The notes: generated from the letters alone by a model not told the origin. Shown: positions 7,094 through 14,931, numbered from the stretch's first letter. The stretch is 47,061 nucleotides of DNA from Rubripirellula tenax (GCF_007860125.1 NZ_SJPW01000013.1:1-47061), one strand, 5' to 3'. Numbers and translations: made by a program.

Positions 7094-7427
7094 CGCCGTG
7101 GGGTGATGGCGGGCTGACCGTTTCTAATGGCGACCTAGCTTGACTCTCAGTCGGTCGAGACCTATCTACTGCTATTCGGGTGTAATTCATTGGTGCGTCG
7201 CAAGCTGACCGCTCCTTCGCAGCGGCTTCCATTCGCATTTTTTGCGTCCAAACACGTAGCTCAGGAGCCACGGCTGTTTCCAATTGTGTCGCTTGCTCAA
7301 GAACACCCTGATGCTTCAGACGGCGTCGCTGGACGGCCTAAATTTCGCACCATCTCGCGCTACATCTACGTGACGGTGGCACTGTAGCCACCGTTGTTAC
7401 CTTTCTTCCAACTCTTTGGAGACGTTT
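7094..7427 (+). other. Junction region between cassette array and AAA module
   Basis: About 330 bp without a convincing gene. A 65-codon frame (7190-7387) has no recognisable product. The last part contains the ribosome site (TTGGAGA) of the DUF1257 gene. No terminal repeat or attachment site was identified. Confidence 0.4.
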
Positions 7428-7796
7428 ATGTCGCATGTGGTGCAAATTAAGACTCAGGTTCGGGACGCTGCGGCGGTTCGGGCTGGTTGCTCTCGACTGG
7501 GGCTCGATGCGCCGGTTGAGGGCGAAGTGAAGTTGTTCAGTGAGACCGTGAACGGGCTCGCTGTTCGATTGAAAGACTGGCGGTACCCGGTTGTGTTTGA
7601 TCTCACGACGGGTGAGTCCAAATTCGACAACTACCAGGGCCGATGGGGCCGGCAGGGTCGCTTGGACGAGTTCCTACAGGCCTATGCGGTTGAGAAAACA
7701 AAGATCGAAGCTCGCCGCAAAGGCTATTCGGTGGCCGAACATCGTCTTGCCGATGGTTCCATCAAAGTATCGTTGACCGTCGGAGGTGCGTCTTGA
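7428..7796 (+). CDS. DUF1257 (Ycf35-like) protein
   Basis: A 122-residue protein from ATG 7428, with GGAG seven bases upstream; an in-frame TTG at 7416 is less likely. The start MSHVVQIKTQVRDAAAVRAG, the centre WRYPVVFDLTTGESKFDNY and GRWG...L.EFLQAYAVEK are the DUF1257/Ycf35 pattern. The family is known from cyanobacteria and chloroplasts and has no settled function. Here it is first in a compact operon: its stop overlaps the TTG start of a DUF2997 gene, and a Ycf46-like AAA ATPase follows. The same three families sit together in other genomes, so they probably act together. Confidence 0.85.
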   Translation: MSHVVQIKTQVRDAAAVRAGCSRLGLDAPVEGEVKLFSETVNGLAVRLKDWRYPVVFDLTTGESKFDNYQGRWGRQGRLDEFLQAYAVEKTKIEARRKGYSVAEHRLADGSIKVSLTVGGAS

Positions 7797-7987
7797 AGAC
7801 CATCGACGTGGTCGTCTCGCCCGTGGGTGCTACTCGCGTCGAGACGAATGGATTCACCGGCGATCAATGCCGGCAAGCCAGTGCGTTCCTGGAACAGGCC
7901 CTCGGGCTGGCTCAGAACGAACGACTTAAGGCGGACTTCTACAAAACCGAAGTCCGCGATCAACAACAAGCCCGGCAGTCGTCTTAG
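7793..7987 (+). CDS. DUF2997 protein
   Basis: A 64-residue protein starting at TTG 7793, overlapping the previous stop (TTGA) with GGAGG eight bases upstream, so translation is coupled. The sequence VVVSPVGATRVETNGFTGDQC followed by a helix fits DUF2997, the small partner found next to DUF1257/Ycf35. Its coding region includes a perfect 9-bp hairpin (7931-7957). A terminator-like hairpin starts in its last codons. The biochemical role of this family is unknown. Confidence 0.8.
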   Translation: MKTIDVVVSPVGATRVETNGFTGDQCRQASAFLEQALGLAQNERLKADFYKTEVRDQQQARQSS

Positions 7988-8010
7988 CACGCTGACCGGG
8001 CTTTTCTTTT
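7968..8010 (+). terminator. Terminator or attenuator hairpin before the AAA gene
   Basis: AAGCCCGG at 7968-7975 pairs with CCGGGCTT at 7996-8003, followed by TTCTTTT. It overlaps the end of the DUF2997 gene and lies 37 bp before the AAA ATPase start, so it could adjust the ratio of the two products. Confidence 0.75.
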
Positions 8011-8046
8011 GGGTTCACCACACTTTGTCCGAGGAGGACACACACA

Positions 8047-9531
8047 ATGAAACTAATACAACGAATGAACGAACTGATCCGAGCCTGTTTTGCCGGTATC
8101 TGGATCCAGTCGCACGAACACCTCGACGCCATCGCCGAACTGTCATCGATGTGCCGTGACGAAGATTGGCGGTTGGCGGTTTGGGACGTCGACCAAGGAC
8201 TGCGGCACCCCAACGGATCGGCGATCGATGTTGAGGTCGCCGATCCGTTGGCGGCGGTCCGTGCGGTGTCGTCGATGGCAGCGGACGATACGCCGTCGTT
8301 GCTGGTGCTGCCCAACTTCCACCGCTTCATCGGTTCGGCCGAGATCGTGCAAGCGATCAGTCGAGCAGTGAACGAAGGCAAACAGCATCGCACGTTTGTC
8401 GTGATCCTGAGTCCGGTGATTCAGGTACCGGTGGAACTTGAAAAGCTGTTCATCGTGATCGAGCACCCGATGCCCGACCGCGAACAGCTCTCTCGAATCG
8501 CTGCCGGGATCGCAACGGAAACGAACGAGATGCCGACGGGCCGCGAACTGGATGACGTCCTCGATGCAGCAGCGGGACTGTCCCGTTATGAAGCCGAAGG
8601 TGCGTTTAGTTTGTCGCTGGTTCGTGATGGTCGTCTGACGCCTGATTCGATCTGGGAACTGAAGACCCAAGCGGTGAAAAAGTCGGGACTGCTGAGCCTG
8701 CACCGTGGTGGTCAAAACTTCGGTGCCATCGGCGGCCTTGATACACTCAAAGCGTTCACGCGGCGAGCACTCGTTCATCGCGGCCGATCTGGTATTCAGC
8801 CTCGCCCCCGCGGAGTGATGTTGCTGTCACCGCCCGGTTGTGGCAAGAGCGAGTTTTGCAAATGCGTGGGCGTTGAAGTCGGCCGTCCGGTATTGATTCT
8901 GGACGTCGGCAGCTTGATGGGTTCGCTCGTCGGTCAGTCCGAAGAGCGGACTCGTCAGGCACTCGCTATCGTTGACGCCATGGCACCCTGTGTGCTTATG
9001 ATCGATGAAGTCGAGAAGGCGTTTGCGGGTGCCAGCGGCGGCGGCAACGACAGCGGCGTGTCGTCACGGATGTTCGGCACGTTCTTGTCGTGGCTCAATG
9101 ATCACGACTCGGACGTGTTCGTGGTTTGCACGGCCAACGACGTGGCGAAGTTACCGCCTGAGTTCAGTCGAGCCGAACGATTCGACGGTGTGTTCTTTGT
9201 CGATCTGCCGGGCCGGACGCAGAAGGACGAGATCTGGCGTCTGTATGTCGATCGGTTTGGATTGGATGCAAGTGATCCCAAGCCGAGTGACGACCAGTGG
9301 ACCGGTGCCGAGATCAAGTCGTGTTGCCGATTGGCCTCACTGCTGGATGTCTCGTTGGTTCAGGCTGCTGAGAACGTCGTGCCAGTCGCGGTGACTTCAT
9401 CCGAGTCGGTCGAACGCTTGCGGCGTTGGGCAGATGGTCGATGTCTGTCAGCTGAACAGCCCGGCGTCTATCGGTCGGCTACCAAAGCGACACGCCGACG
9501 CGGTGTGTCGACGAAGCCGTCGATCAACTGA
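8047..9531 (+). CDS. Ycf46-like AAA ATPase
   Basis: A 494-residue protein from ATG 8047 with GAGGAGGA upstream. The first about 230 residues match the N-terminal part of Ycf46-type ATPases, including LLVLPNFHRFIGSAEIVQAI, which keeps the Walker-B-like strand of an inactive first AAA fold. The active AAA domain follows: Walker A PPGCGKS (about residue 262), Walker B CVLMIDEVEKAF, sensor 1 VVCTAND and the arginine finger region SRAERFDG. The C-terminus has the GAEIKSCCRLA lid helix. Such proteins are cytosolic ATP-driven remodelling enzymes; the substrate here is unknown. It is the catalytic core of the DUF1257/DUF2997 module. Confidence 0.85.
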   Translation: MKLIQRMNELIRACFAGIWIQSHEHLDAIAELSSMCRDEDWRLAVWDVDQGLRHPNGSAIDVEVADPLAAVRAVSSMAADDTPSLLVLPNFHRFIGSAEIVQAISRAVNEGKQHRTFVVILSPVIQVPVELEKLFIVIEHPMPDREQLSRIAAGIATETNEMPTGRELDDVLDAAAGLSRYEAEGAFSLSLVRDGRLTPDSIWELKTQAVKKSGLLSLHRGGQNFGAIGGLDTLKAFTRRALVHRGRSGIQPRPRGVMLLSPPGCGKSEFCKCVGVEVGRPVLILDVGSLMGSLVGQSEERTRQALAIVDAMAPCVLMIDEVEKAFAGASGGGNDSGVSSRMFGTFLSWLNDHDSDVFVVCTANDVAKLPPEFSRAERFDGVFFVDLPGRTQKDEIWRLYVDRFGLDASDPKPSDDQWTGAEIKSCCRLASLLDVSLVQAAENVVPVAVTSSESVERLRRWADGRCLSAEQPGVYRSATKATRRRGVSTKPSIN

Positions 9532-9617
9532 CAGCTCTTAAGCGTTGCGAAAGCCACTTGCTTAGGCCTGTGCCTGAGCTTTGGCACGACATGCAATTGC
9601 TTCATCGTTATCACCCG

Positions 9618-9649
9618 CAAGCCCGGTCGCTGTCAAAGCTACCGGGCTC
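9618..9649 (+). other. Hairpin downstream of the AAA gene
   Basis: AGCCCGGT pairs with ACCGGGCT around a 13-base loop. No long T run follows, so it may stabilise the transcript or act as a weak terminator. Confidence 0.5.
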
Positions 9650-9672
9650 ACTTCGTAATAGGAGCAACCTCT

Positions 9673-9849
9673 TTGACACCTTTACTTTTCGTTTGCTTGA
9701 CGCTTTCGTTTTCGCTGGCTGTTTCCTCACTGATGGTGTGGCAGTTGCGGCGGCAGCGACGTGGACTGCAAACGCTGATTCAAAAACTTGTACGGAAGGA
9801 GTTTCATCGTGACGGCGAAGACGCCCACGCTACTGATCGCGATCGGTAG
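9673..9849 (+). CDS. Small membrane protein overlapping the next gene
   Basis: A 58-residue frame from TTG 9673 with AGGAG upstream. The first 25 residues are hydrophobic (LLFVCLTLSFSLAVSSLMVW), followed by an arginine-rich helix (LRRQRRGLQTLIQKLVRK), so it is probably a single-pass inner membrane protein with a basic cytoplasmic tail. Its last 13 codons overlap the start of the lipoprotein gene in another frame, which suggests coupling. No family is recognised. The ribosome site and residue pattern support a real gene, but it could be a chance frame. Confidence 0.45.
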   Translation: MTPLLFVCLTLSFSLAVSSLMVWQLRRQRRGLQTLIQKLVRKEFHRDGEDAHATDRDR

Positions 9850-10219
9850 CCTGATCGTGATCGGTTGTGGCCCAAGCGGCCGAGACCTGAGCGACCAACA
9901 GTGGCTCGAAATGCAGAGCGACATGCAGCAAGAACGAGCCGAGGTTGGTCAACAGCGGGACCAACTCGAAACGGATCGTCGCGAGTGGGACCAGCGTGAA
10001 CGGAGCGATTCCATCTTGGCGGCCGTGATCGCATCAGGCGGTCTGTTGCTGGCGTGCGGACTGCCACTGTTGGTGGTCGCGATTCTGCTCTGGCCGCGTC
10101 CATCCGAGTCAAGTAGCGAAGCCGTCTGCGACGTGTTGCTCGAAGAAGTCGTGCTGCATGCGTCGAACTCAGACGCTCCAAGGCTGGAAAGCACCGGCGA
10201 GCCACCCGAGATCGCTTGA
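9809..10219 (+). CDS. Putative lipoprotein with coiled coil and membrane segment
   Basis: I start at GTG 9809, preceded by GGAAGGAG at good spacing; an in-frame TTG at 9788 is weaker. The N-terminus TLLIAIGSLIVIGCGPSG has a lipobox VIGC with Cys at about residue 20. A charged coiled coil (about residues 31-68, rich in E, Q and R) and a second hydrophobic segment LAAVIASGGLLLACGLPLLVVAILLW (about 72-98, listed in two parts) follow, then an acidic tail. A similar gene sits at this place in comparable planctomycete modules as I recall. The function is unknown. Confidence 0.6.
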   Translation: MTAKTPTLLIAIGSLIVIGCGPSGRDLSDQQWLEMQSDMQQERAEVGQQRDQLETDRREWDQRERSDSILAAVIASGGLLLACGLPLLVVAILLWPRPSESSSEAVCDVLLEEVVLHASNSDAPRLESTGEPPEIA

Positions 10220-10290
10220 CGTGAATGGCGACGGGTTACATGTGACTCCGGGCAACCGCGAGTCTTTGACAGAACGTTTTGACATTTCCA

Positions 10291-10330
10291 ACGCCCCGCC
10301 GGATGTATGCCGGCGGGGCGTTGTTCTTTT
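10291..10330 (+). terminator. Rho-independent terminator-like hairpin
   Basis: CGCCCCGCCGG pairs with CCGGCGGGGCG around ATGTATG and is followed by TTGTTCTTTT. It lies between the lipoprotein gene and the 322-residue gene, so these may be separate transcripts or joined by read-through. Confidence 0.85.
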
Positions 10331-10357
10331 ACTACACTCACATCGGAAGATTGAACC

Positions 10358-11326
10358 ATGACTCTCGATACATTGACGATGCCAACGCTCTCCGAAGGAA
10401 CGACGGCGACGACGGAAAACACTTCGGTAGGCCAGCGACTGCAAGATGAAACCACGGCCGTACGACTGAAGATCCATTGGCCTGGCGTTCGCAAGACGCT
10501 TAGCCAAGACCAAACCCGACAAGCAGCCGGCACGTTCGATGCTGACATCAAGTCGGTATCAGCCTCGAAGAAGTTACTGGACACGGGACACCCTGCTTTT
10601 CGGGCCGCGTCCACGGTTCGCAAACAGGCAGCGGACTACTGGAAGAACCACACGCTGCCGTATGTCGAACCCGGCATGAGGCTGATTCGGCGTCGCGACG
10701 TGGCCGCTTTCGATGTGCACATGACAACGGTGCGTGCCGAGTTGGCCGAAGCGGTCGAGCAACTCGAACGCCACTACGACGAGATGATCGACCAGGCACG
10801 CGAGCGTCTGGGCGACCTGTTCGATGCGGGCGATTACTCGTCGAACCTTCGCGAACAGTTCGGCATCGAGTGGGACTATCCCAGTTGTGATCCGCCGGAG
10901 TACTTGCTGCGGGTCAGTCCGCAGTTGTATTACAGCGAGTGTGCCCGGGTGCAAACTCGGTTCGACGAAGCGGTTCAGTTGGCCGAGCAAGCGTTCGCCG
11001 ACGAGCTCGGACAATTGGTCAGCCATTTGGCCGAACGATTGAACGGCCAGAACGATGGATCGCCGAAGGTGTTTCGTGATTCGGCGGTGACCAACTTGCT
11101 CGAGTTCTTTGAGCGATTTCAGCGACTGAACATCCGCAGCGATGAGGGATTGGATCGATTGGTAGCGGATGCTCGCGGCATCGTTGCCGGCATACAGCCT
11201 CAAGACCTGCGAGAACGACCGGGGATCCGCGAGCACATCGCTGGCGAGTTGACGCGGGTAGAAGCCTCGCTGGACGGTTGGATGACGGATCGTCCGCGTC
11301 GCAGCATCCTGCGTCGGTCACGGTGA
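10358..11326 (+). CDS. Phage-like hypothetical protein, possibly DUF3150-like
   Basis: A 322-residue soluble helical protein. After a Thr-rich start, the core has VSASKKLLDTGHPAFRAAS and VRKQAADYWKNHTLPY, then GMRLIRRRDVAAFDVHM and long amphipathic helices. I recall this layout from DUF3150-type proteins of phage-related and planctomycete elements, which often lie near AAA ATPases. That is a memory match only. No catalytic motif is visible. The stop overlaps the GTG start of the next gene (GTGA), so the two are coupled. Confidence 0.6.
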   Translation: MTLDTLTMPTLSEGTTATTENTSVGQRLQDETTAVRLKIHWPGVRKTLSQDQTRQAAGTFDADIKSVSASKKLLDTGHPAFRAASTVRKQAADYWKNHTLPYVEPGMRLIRRRDVAAFDVHMTTVRAELAEAVEQLERHYDEMIDQARERLGDLFDAGDYSSNLREQFGIEWDYPSCDPPEYLLRVSPQLYYSECARVQTRFDEAVQLAEQAFADELGQLVSHLAERLNGQNDGSPKVFRDSAVTNLLEFFERFQRLNIRSDEGLDRLVADARGIVAGIQPQDLRERPGIREHIAGELTRVEASLDGWMTDRPRRSILRRSR

Positions 11327-11574
11327 CAGCTCTGGACGTCGTCATCAATGCAAGCGGCGACGTGCGGATGATCTATCAGGAGGAGATCGATCCCCATTCG
11401 CTAGGCCAACCCACCATTCGCCGCGGTTCCCATGTGGAACCAACGGCGAATGGCAGCTGGACGGCCGATCTGTCGCCCGTCAGCGGACCCGTTCTGGGGC
11501 CGTTCAAGACACGATCGTTGGCACTAGCTGCCGAGATCGACTGGCTCCATCAACACTGGCTCTTGCCCAACTGA
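11323..11574 (+). CDS. Small hypothetical protein of the AAA module
   Basis: An 83-residue protein starting at GTG 11323, overlapping the previous stop. Visible features are a strand-rich N-terminus (DVVINASGDVRMIYQEEID), then SHVEPTANGSWTADLSPV and a C-terminal helix with SLALAAEIDWLHQHWL. The pattern fits a small family found in the same operon position in related genomes as I recall. No function is known. A perfect 10-bp hairpin follows the stop. Confidence 0.65.
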   Translation: MTALDVVINASGDVRMIYQEEIDPHSLGQPTIRRGSHVEPTANGSWTADLSPVSGPVLGPFKTRSLALAAEIDWLHQHWLLPN

Positions 11575-11592
11575 TGAGCTTCCCATACCAAT

Positions 11593-11615
11593 GTGCCGGT
11601 GACGTTCACCGGCAC
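11593..11615 (+). other. Perfect 10-bp hairpin between two genes
   Basis: GTGCCGGTGA and TCACCGGCAC are perfect complements around CGT. There is no T run directly after, so it is a processing or stability hairpin or a weak terminator. Confidence 0.6.
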
Positions 11616-11647
11616 GCCCTTACGCCTGAATCCCAAAAGAAAATTCC

Positions 11648-12094
11648 ATGAATATCCCCAAGATCACGGTCGGTCTGCAGCAAAAGATCGGCCAACCGAA
11701 TTTCGGTAGCATCGGTGCCAGCTGCGTCGTCGAGGTCCAGCTCGACCCGTTCGAATCCGAAGACGGCGAAGCGATCGAGCAGCGGGTGCGTCAAGCATTC
11801 GCCCGCTGCCGCCGCAGCATCGACGACGAGCTCCGAATGCTATCGCCGGCGACGGCCAAAGGTCCCGGCTGTGAGGCCGGAAACAAGTCACCGTCACCAG
11901 TCAGCCGCCCTCGAGGCCACCGTCCGGCAACCGACAAGCAGATCCGAGCGATACAAACGATCGCTGGAAAGCAGGGCATCATGTTGGCCAGTGAATTACA
12001 GGCCCGCTTCCACGTCACGTCACCGGATCAACTGTCGATCAGCCAGGCCAGTGCCCTGATTGATGCCATGAAAGAAACCGAAGCGGCCGTCTAA
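11648..12094 (+). CDS. Phage-like hypothetical protein with C-terminal DKQIRAI domain
   Basis: A 148-residue protein. The N-terminal about 60 residues are strand-rich, then an acidic to basic helix (IEQRVRQAFARCRRSI), a proline- and serine-rich linker, and a C-terminal about 50-residue domain starting ATDKQIRAIQTIAGKQGIML. This C-terminal domain resembles the tail seen on several phage recombination and DNA-binding proteins (my recollection), so a nucleic-acid role is possible. It is the last gene of the module and a strong terminator follows within 25 bp. Confidence 0.6.
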   Translation: MNIPKITVGLQQKIGQPNFGSIGASCVVEVQLDPFESEDGEAIEQRVRQAFARCRRSIDDELRMLSPATAKGPGCEAGNKSPSPVSRPRGHRPATDKQIRAIQTIAGKQGIMLASELQARFHVTSPDQLSISQASALIDAMKETEAAV

Positions 12095-12115
12095 CCGACC
12101 CGCCACTCAATCGAT

Positions 12116-12148
12116 CGCAGTGCCCTCACCGGCACTGCGACCTTTTTT
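12116..12148 (+). terminator. Strong rho-independent terminator ending the AAA module
   Basis: CGCAGTGCC pairs with GGCACTGCG around CTCACC, followed by ACC and six T. It sits just after the last gene of the module. Confidence 0.9.
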
Positions 12149-12347
12149 AGCCCCCAGCTCTTCAAGTAGGCTTCGAAGTTCTGCCGAATTGAGGTGCTCG
12201 CGAACGCAGTCAGCAAACATCGAGGCTGAGGTGGTGGATTTCGTGGTGCTTTTATATTCGGCACCAAAAACCCCCGCAATTCCCGCGTCGGGGAAGTCCT
12301 GCCGGGGGAGCTCGTCGTCAAGGTACTAACCTGATGACACCCTAGTT
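12149..12347 (+). other. Non-coding stretch between two terminators
   Basis: No convincing gene on either strand. A minus-strand frame of 76 codons (12091-12321) reads through the terminator and has no recognisable product. Confidence 0.5.
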
Positions 12348-12385
12348 AACGCCCGTATGTCAGAGATGACACGCGGGCGTTTTTT
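12348..12385 (+). terminator. Second terminator-like hairpin
   Basis: AACGCCCG pairs with CGGGCGTT, with an inner TGTCA/TGACA helix, followed by a T run to 12385. It has no gene directly upstream, so it may mark the end of a lost gene. Confidence 0.75.
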
Positions 12386-12699
12386 CGTTTCTGGCCGCGT
12401 TTTTTGCGGGCATCGCGGATGTCTCTGGCCGCACGGCGATCTCTCCAGTTTGCACCCGTCTCGTGTCAGAGACGTTTGTGAACCGCCGGTTCTCATGCGA
12501 GACCCAGCTTTTCGCCGCGGATTCTCTCTGTCTCTCTGATTAACAGAGACAAATGGTTAACAGCCCGTTTTGCTTCGTCATCTCGGACGTGAACCGGGTA
12601 GGTATATCTCGGTGAAGCACTTTTTCTTCCGGGGTCTTGGGCTGGGCGATTGATCGCAGGCGGGGACACGGGCACACGTTCTCTTACGGAGGCGGGCCT
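12386..12699 (+). other. Leader region of the recombinase operon
   Basis: About 310 bp without a gene. It carries several GTCTC/GAGAC words, including GTCTCT...AGAGAC around 12525-12551, and GGTTAAC at 12554. The ribosome site ACGGAGG at 12685-12691 precedes the TTG start of the next gene. A promoter is likely but I cannot assign -35/-10 boxes with confidence. Confidence 0.4.
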
Positions 12700-12957
12700 T
12701 TGTCTGCGACGAATTCCATTGTTGAACTGACGGCGGCCGAGCGACGCGCTCGGGTGGCCGCGATTCTGGCCGGCGGGTTGGTCCGGCTCAAACGCCGCGG
12801 CGCATTGGCAGTCGGCGAAGCGACCGACGCAAGCGGAGGCGAGACTTCTCTTTCGATCTCGGATGATCCGCTCGCATCGCGGCTTGAGTCTCTTGGCGAC
12901 ATCAGGCTGACTGATCTCGATGGTCAACAAGTCCGAGATCCCCGAGAAGTGAGATGA
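12700..12957 (+). CDS. Small element-borne protein, tandem paralogue 1
   Basis: An 85-residue protein from TTG 12700; a GGAGG site lies eight bases before this start. The core ERRARVAAILAGGLVRLKRR is nearly repeated in the next gene (NRVSEILAGGLVRLNHR), so the two are tandem paralogues. The rest is low-complexity and polar. Such small genes precede DUF2924 and recombinase genes in planctomycete integrative elements as I recall. The stop is 1 bp before the next ATG. Function unknown; the helical core could bind a protein partner. Confidence 0.6.
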   Translation: MSATNSIVELTAAERRARVAAILAGGLVRLKRRGALAVGEATDASGGETSLSISDDPLASRLESLGDIRLTDLDGQQVRDPREVR

Positions 12958-12958
12958 A

Positions 12959-13192
12959 ATGATGAGTGCTGCGAAAAATTTGGATGAGCGTGTGCTGGAA
13001 GAGCAACGAATGAATCGCGTGTCGGAAATTTTGGCCGGCGGTTTGGTTCGGCTGAACCATCGCGGGACGTTGGCGATCCGCGATGGCGATGATGCAAACG
13101 CGGGCGAAACTTCTTTGCCAATATCGACCGACTCGCCGGCATCTCGGCTTGAGGCGTCGGCGGAATCAGGGCTGACTGTCCACGACGGTTAA
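12959..13192 (+). CDS. Small element-borne protein, tandem paralogue 2
   Basis: A 77-residue protein starting at ATG 12959, with a second Met at 12962. It shares the ILAGGLVRL core, the GETSLPIS stretch (GETSLSIS in paralogue 1) and the ASRLE motif with the preceding gene, so one arose by duplication. It lies 36 bp before the DUF2924 gene. The spacer before that gene (CAAGTCCGAGAT) also repeats the one after paralogue 1, which supports duplication of a whole unit. Confidence 0.6.
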   Translation: MMSAAKNLDERVLEEQRMNRVSEILAGGLVRLNHRGTLAIRDGDDANAGETSLPISTDSPASRLEASAESGLTVHDG

Positions 13193-13228
13193 CAAGTCCG
13201 AGATTCCCGAGAAGGAGGGTTCCAAACG

Positions 13229-13750
13229 ATGTCCTTGAACATCAACAAAGAAGTCCGTGCGATGGAAAAACGATCCGTTCGCGAACTTCGCAAACAGTAC
13301 GCCGACGTGTTCGGCGAAGGCACGAATGCATCGAACAAGCCTTGGCTGATCAAGCGGATCGCTTGGCGGATGCAGTCGAACATCGAGGGCGACATTTCGC
13401 AGCGCGCTCGAGATCGAGCAGGCGAGATTGCCAACGATGCCGACGTTCGGATGACGCCGCCGCCGGAAGGTTCGTCGGCTGGCGCGGCAACCGCGACGTT
13501 GAGGCCGGCTCGAAGCGGCGAGCGAACCAAGACGGTGAAGGTCTGCATGCCGGTCGACGATCGTTTGCCACCGCCGGGCACAACGCTGACTCGAAAATAC
13601 AAGGGTCAGATGTATCAAGTGACGGTCTTGCCGGTCGGGTTTGACTTCGATGGCGAGGTCTACAAATCGCTGACGGCGGTCGCGAAAGCGATCACGGGCC
13701 AGCACTGCAATGGATTCACCTTCTTCAAACTCGGGAAGCCACAACAATGA
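13229..13750 (+). CDS. DUF2924 protein
   Basis: A 173-residue protein from ATG 13229 with GGAGGG upstream. [19 protein letters not shown] and [14 protein letters not shown] at the N-terminus, then a linker and [19 protein letters not shown] with [20 protein letters not shown] at the C-terminus, give the typical DUF2924 layout. These proteins almost always sit directly before a serine recombinase, as here, where the stop overlaps its ATG (ATGA). They are thought to bind DNA or assist the recombinase, but no activity is established. The protein looks intact although its partner recombinase is broken. Confidence 0.85.
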   Translation: MSLNINKEVRAMEKRSVRELRKQYADVFGEGTNASNKPWLIKRIAWRMQSNIEGDISQRARDRAGEIANDADVRMTPPPEGSSAGAATATLRPARSGERTKTVKVCMPVDDRLPPPGTTLTRKYKGQMYQVTVLPVGFDFDGEVYKSLTAVAKAITGQHCNGFTFFKLGKPQQ

Positions 13751-14931
13751 AGCGAAACGAAAACAAGACGATCCGTTGTGCGATCTACACTCGGAAGTCG
13801 ACCGAAGAAGGGCTTGAGCAAGAATTCAATTCGCTCGACGCCCAACGCGAATCCGGTGAAGCCTACATCGCCAGCCAGATGCACGAAGGTTGGACGTGCG
13901 TGCCGACGCGGTACGACGACGGCGGGTACACCGGCGGCAACATGGACCGGCCGGCGTTGAAGCAACTGATGGCGGACATCGAGGCCGGCAAGATCGACTG
14001 CGTTGTTGTCTACAAGGTGGACCGGCTCAGTCGATCCTTGCTGGACTTTTCTCGGATGATGGAAAAGTTCGATAACGCCGGCGTGTCGTTCGTGTCGGTG
14101 ACGCAGCAGTTCAACACGACTTGCAGCATGGGACGGTTGACGCTGAACATCCTGCTTTCGTTCGCACAATTTGAACGCGAGATCATTTCCGAACGGACTC
14201 GGGACAAGATCGCGGCTTCACGTCGGAAGGGAAAATGGTCCGGCGGCATGCCGCTGCTTGGCTACGGCGTCGATGCCGACACTTCAAAGTTGGTCGTCGA
14301 TCCGGACGAGGCGAAACGTGTTCGGGCAATCTTTGACCTCAGTAATTTTCTCGCAAAGCCGAGGGTGGTTGAGGACGACGAGCCTGCCCCGGAGCCGCCT
14401 CCCGTCGTCGTTGATCCGGGCGTCCTTCCTGATCGTTTGCTTCGCGTGCCCGGCTTCGTCAACGAGGTCATGGACCATTGCCTCGACACAGCACCGTACC
14501 CGAACCCGGTGATGGCGTTCTGCGGAGCGTTGTCGCTGCTGGCCATGCTCGCCGGCCGCCGCGTGCGTGACCCCGGCGACAACCGCACGAACCTCTATCT
14601 GCTGCCCGAACCCGTACCTCCAGTGTGGCCCGACGACTATCCGCCCGGCACGCCCGACCCCGGCCCGCGACCGCCCTGGTGGCCCGACGATGCGATCTGG
14701 CCGCCGCAACCGGAAACACCGGGCGTCATTGAGGTTCCGCCGTCACCACACATTTGGCCGCGACTGCCGCCCGACCATCCCTACCACGTCCCACCCGGCT
14801 ACTCCGCGCCCGACAACCTGCCACCCGGTCACCCCGGCGAGTCTTATCCAGGCATGCCCGACTACCCCGTCGTTCACCCCGGCGACTGGGGCGATGACTG
14901 GCCGAGCTATCCCGGCTTGTACGACGATTGA
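13747..14931 (+). CDS. In-frame chimera: serine recombinase catalytic domain, DUF3987-like piece, proline-rich tail
   Basis: A 394-residue frame made of three unrelated parts. Residues 1-197 are a large serine recombinase catalytic domain: [19 protein letters not shown] with the nucleophile Ser, YKVDRLSRS, and [11 protein letters not shown]. It stops where the recombinase DNA-binding part should begin. Residues about 200-283 ([19 protein letters not shown], then RKVRD-like [16 protein letters not shown]) look like the start of a DUF3987 primase/helicase-type protein, cut before its Walker A. The last about 108 residues are a Pro/Asp/Trp/Tyr-rich tail (PPGTPDP, PPWWPDD), as on some phage structural proteins. 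The frame stays open across both joins. Without the DNA-binding domain it is unlikely to recombine DNA. Confidence 0.75.
   Translation: MKRNENKTIRCAIYTRKSTEEGLEQEFNSLDAQRESGEAYIASQMHEGWTCVPTRYDDGGYTGGNMDRPALKQLMADIEAGKIDCVVVYKVDRLSRSLLDFSRMMEKFDNAGVSFVSVTQQFNTTCSMGRLTLNILLSFAQFEREIISERTRDKIAASRRKGKWSGGMPLLGYGVDADTSKLVVDPDEAKRVRAIFDLSNFLAKPRVVEDDEPAPEPPPVVVDPGVLPDRLLRVPGFVNEVMDHCLDTAPYPNPVMAFCGALSLLAMLAGRRVRDPGDNRTNLYLLPEPVPPVWPDDYPPGTPDPGPRPPWWPDDAIWPPQPETPGVIEVPPSPHIWPRLPPDHPYHVPPGYSAPDNLPPGHPGESYPGMPDYPVVHPGDWGDDWPSYPGLYDD

Larger units (their letters stand above)
1..7110 (+). mobile_element. Integron-type gene cassette array without integrase in the window
   Basis: Thirteen complete attC-like sites plus one split site lie in the first 7.1 kb, about 90 nt each (two are 129 nt), with AAC on the left and GTT on the right. 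The arms between them are complementary except for an extra G and an extra A in the left arm, at the same places in almost every site. That is how attC sites fold for single-strand recombination. All sites and cassette genes point to the right, so an attI site and integrase would lie left of position 1. No tyrosine recombinase is seen here, so this may be an integrase-less cluster or the far end of a longer array. The site pattern is seen directly; the integron assignment follows from the known attC architecture. Confidence 0.85.

Noticed and set aside
7190-7387. 65-codon frame upstream of the DUF1257 gene
   Set aside because: No ribosome site, no recognisable product, and it lies in the disrupted end of the cassette array.
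1-7400. CRISPR array, because of regularly spaced similar sequences
   Set aside because: The similar pieces are about 90-bp imperfect inverted repeats with varying stems at variable distances, typical of attC and not of identical short repeats with uniform spacers.
1-7400. Integron integrase or other tyrosine recombinase in the cassette region
   Set aside because: No frame with the R..H.R..Y pattern or of suitable length was found; it may lie left of the window.
12091-12321. Minus-strand 76-codon frame
   Set aside because: It reads through a strong terminator, and its sequence is low-complexity without a recognisable product.
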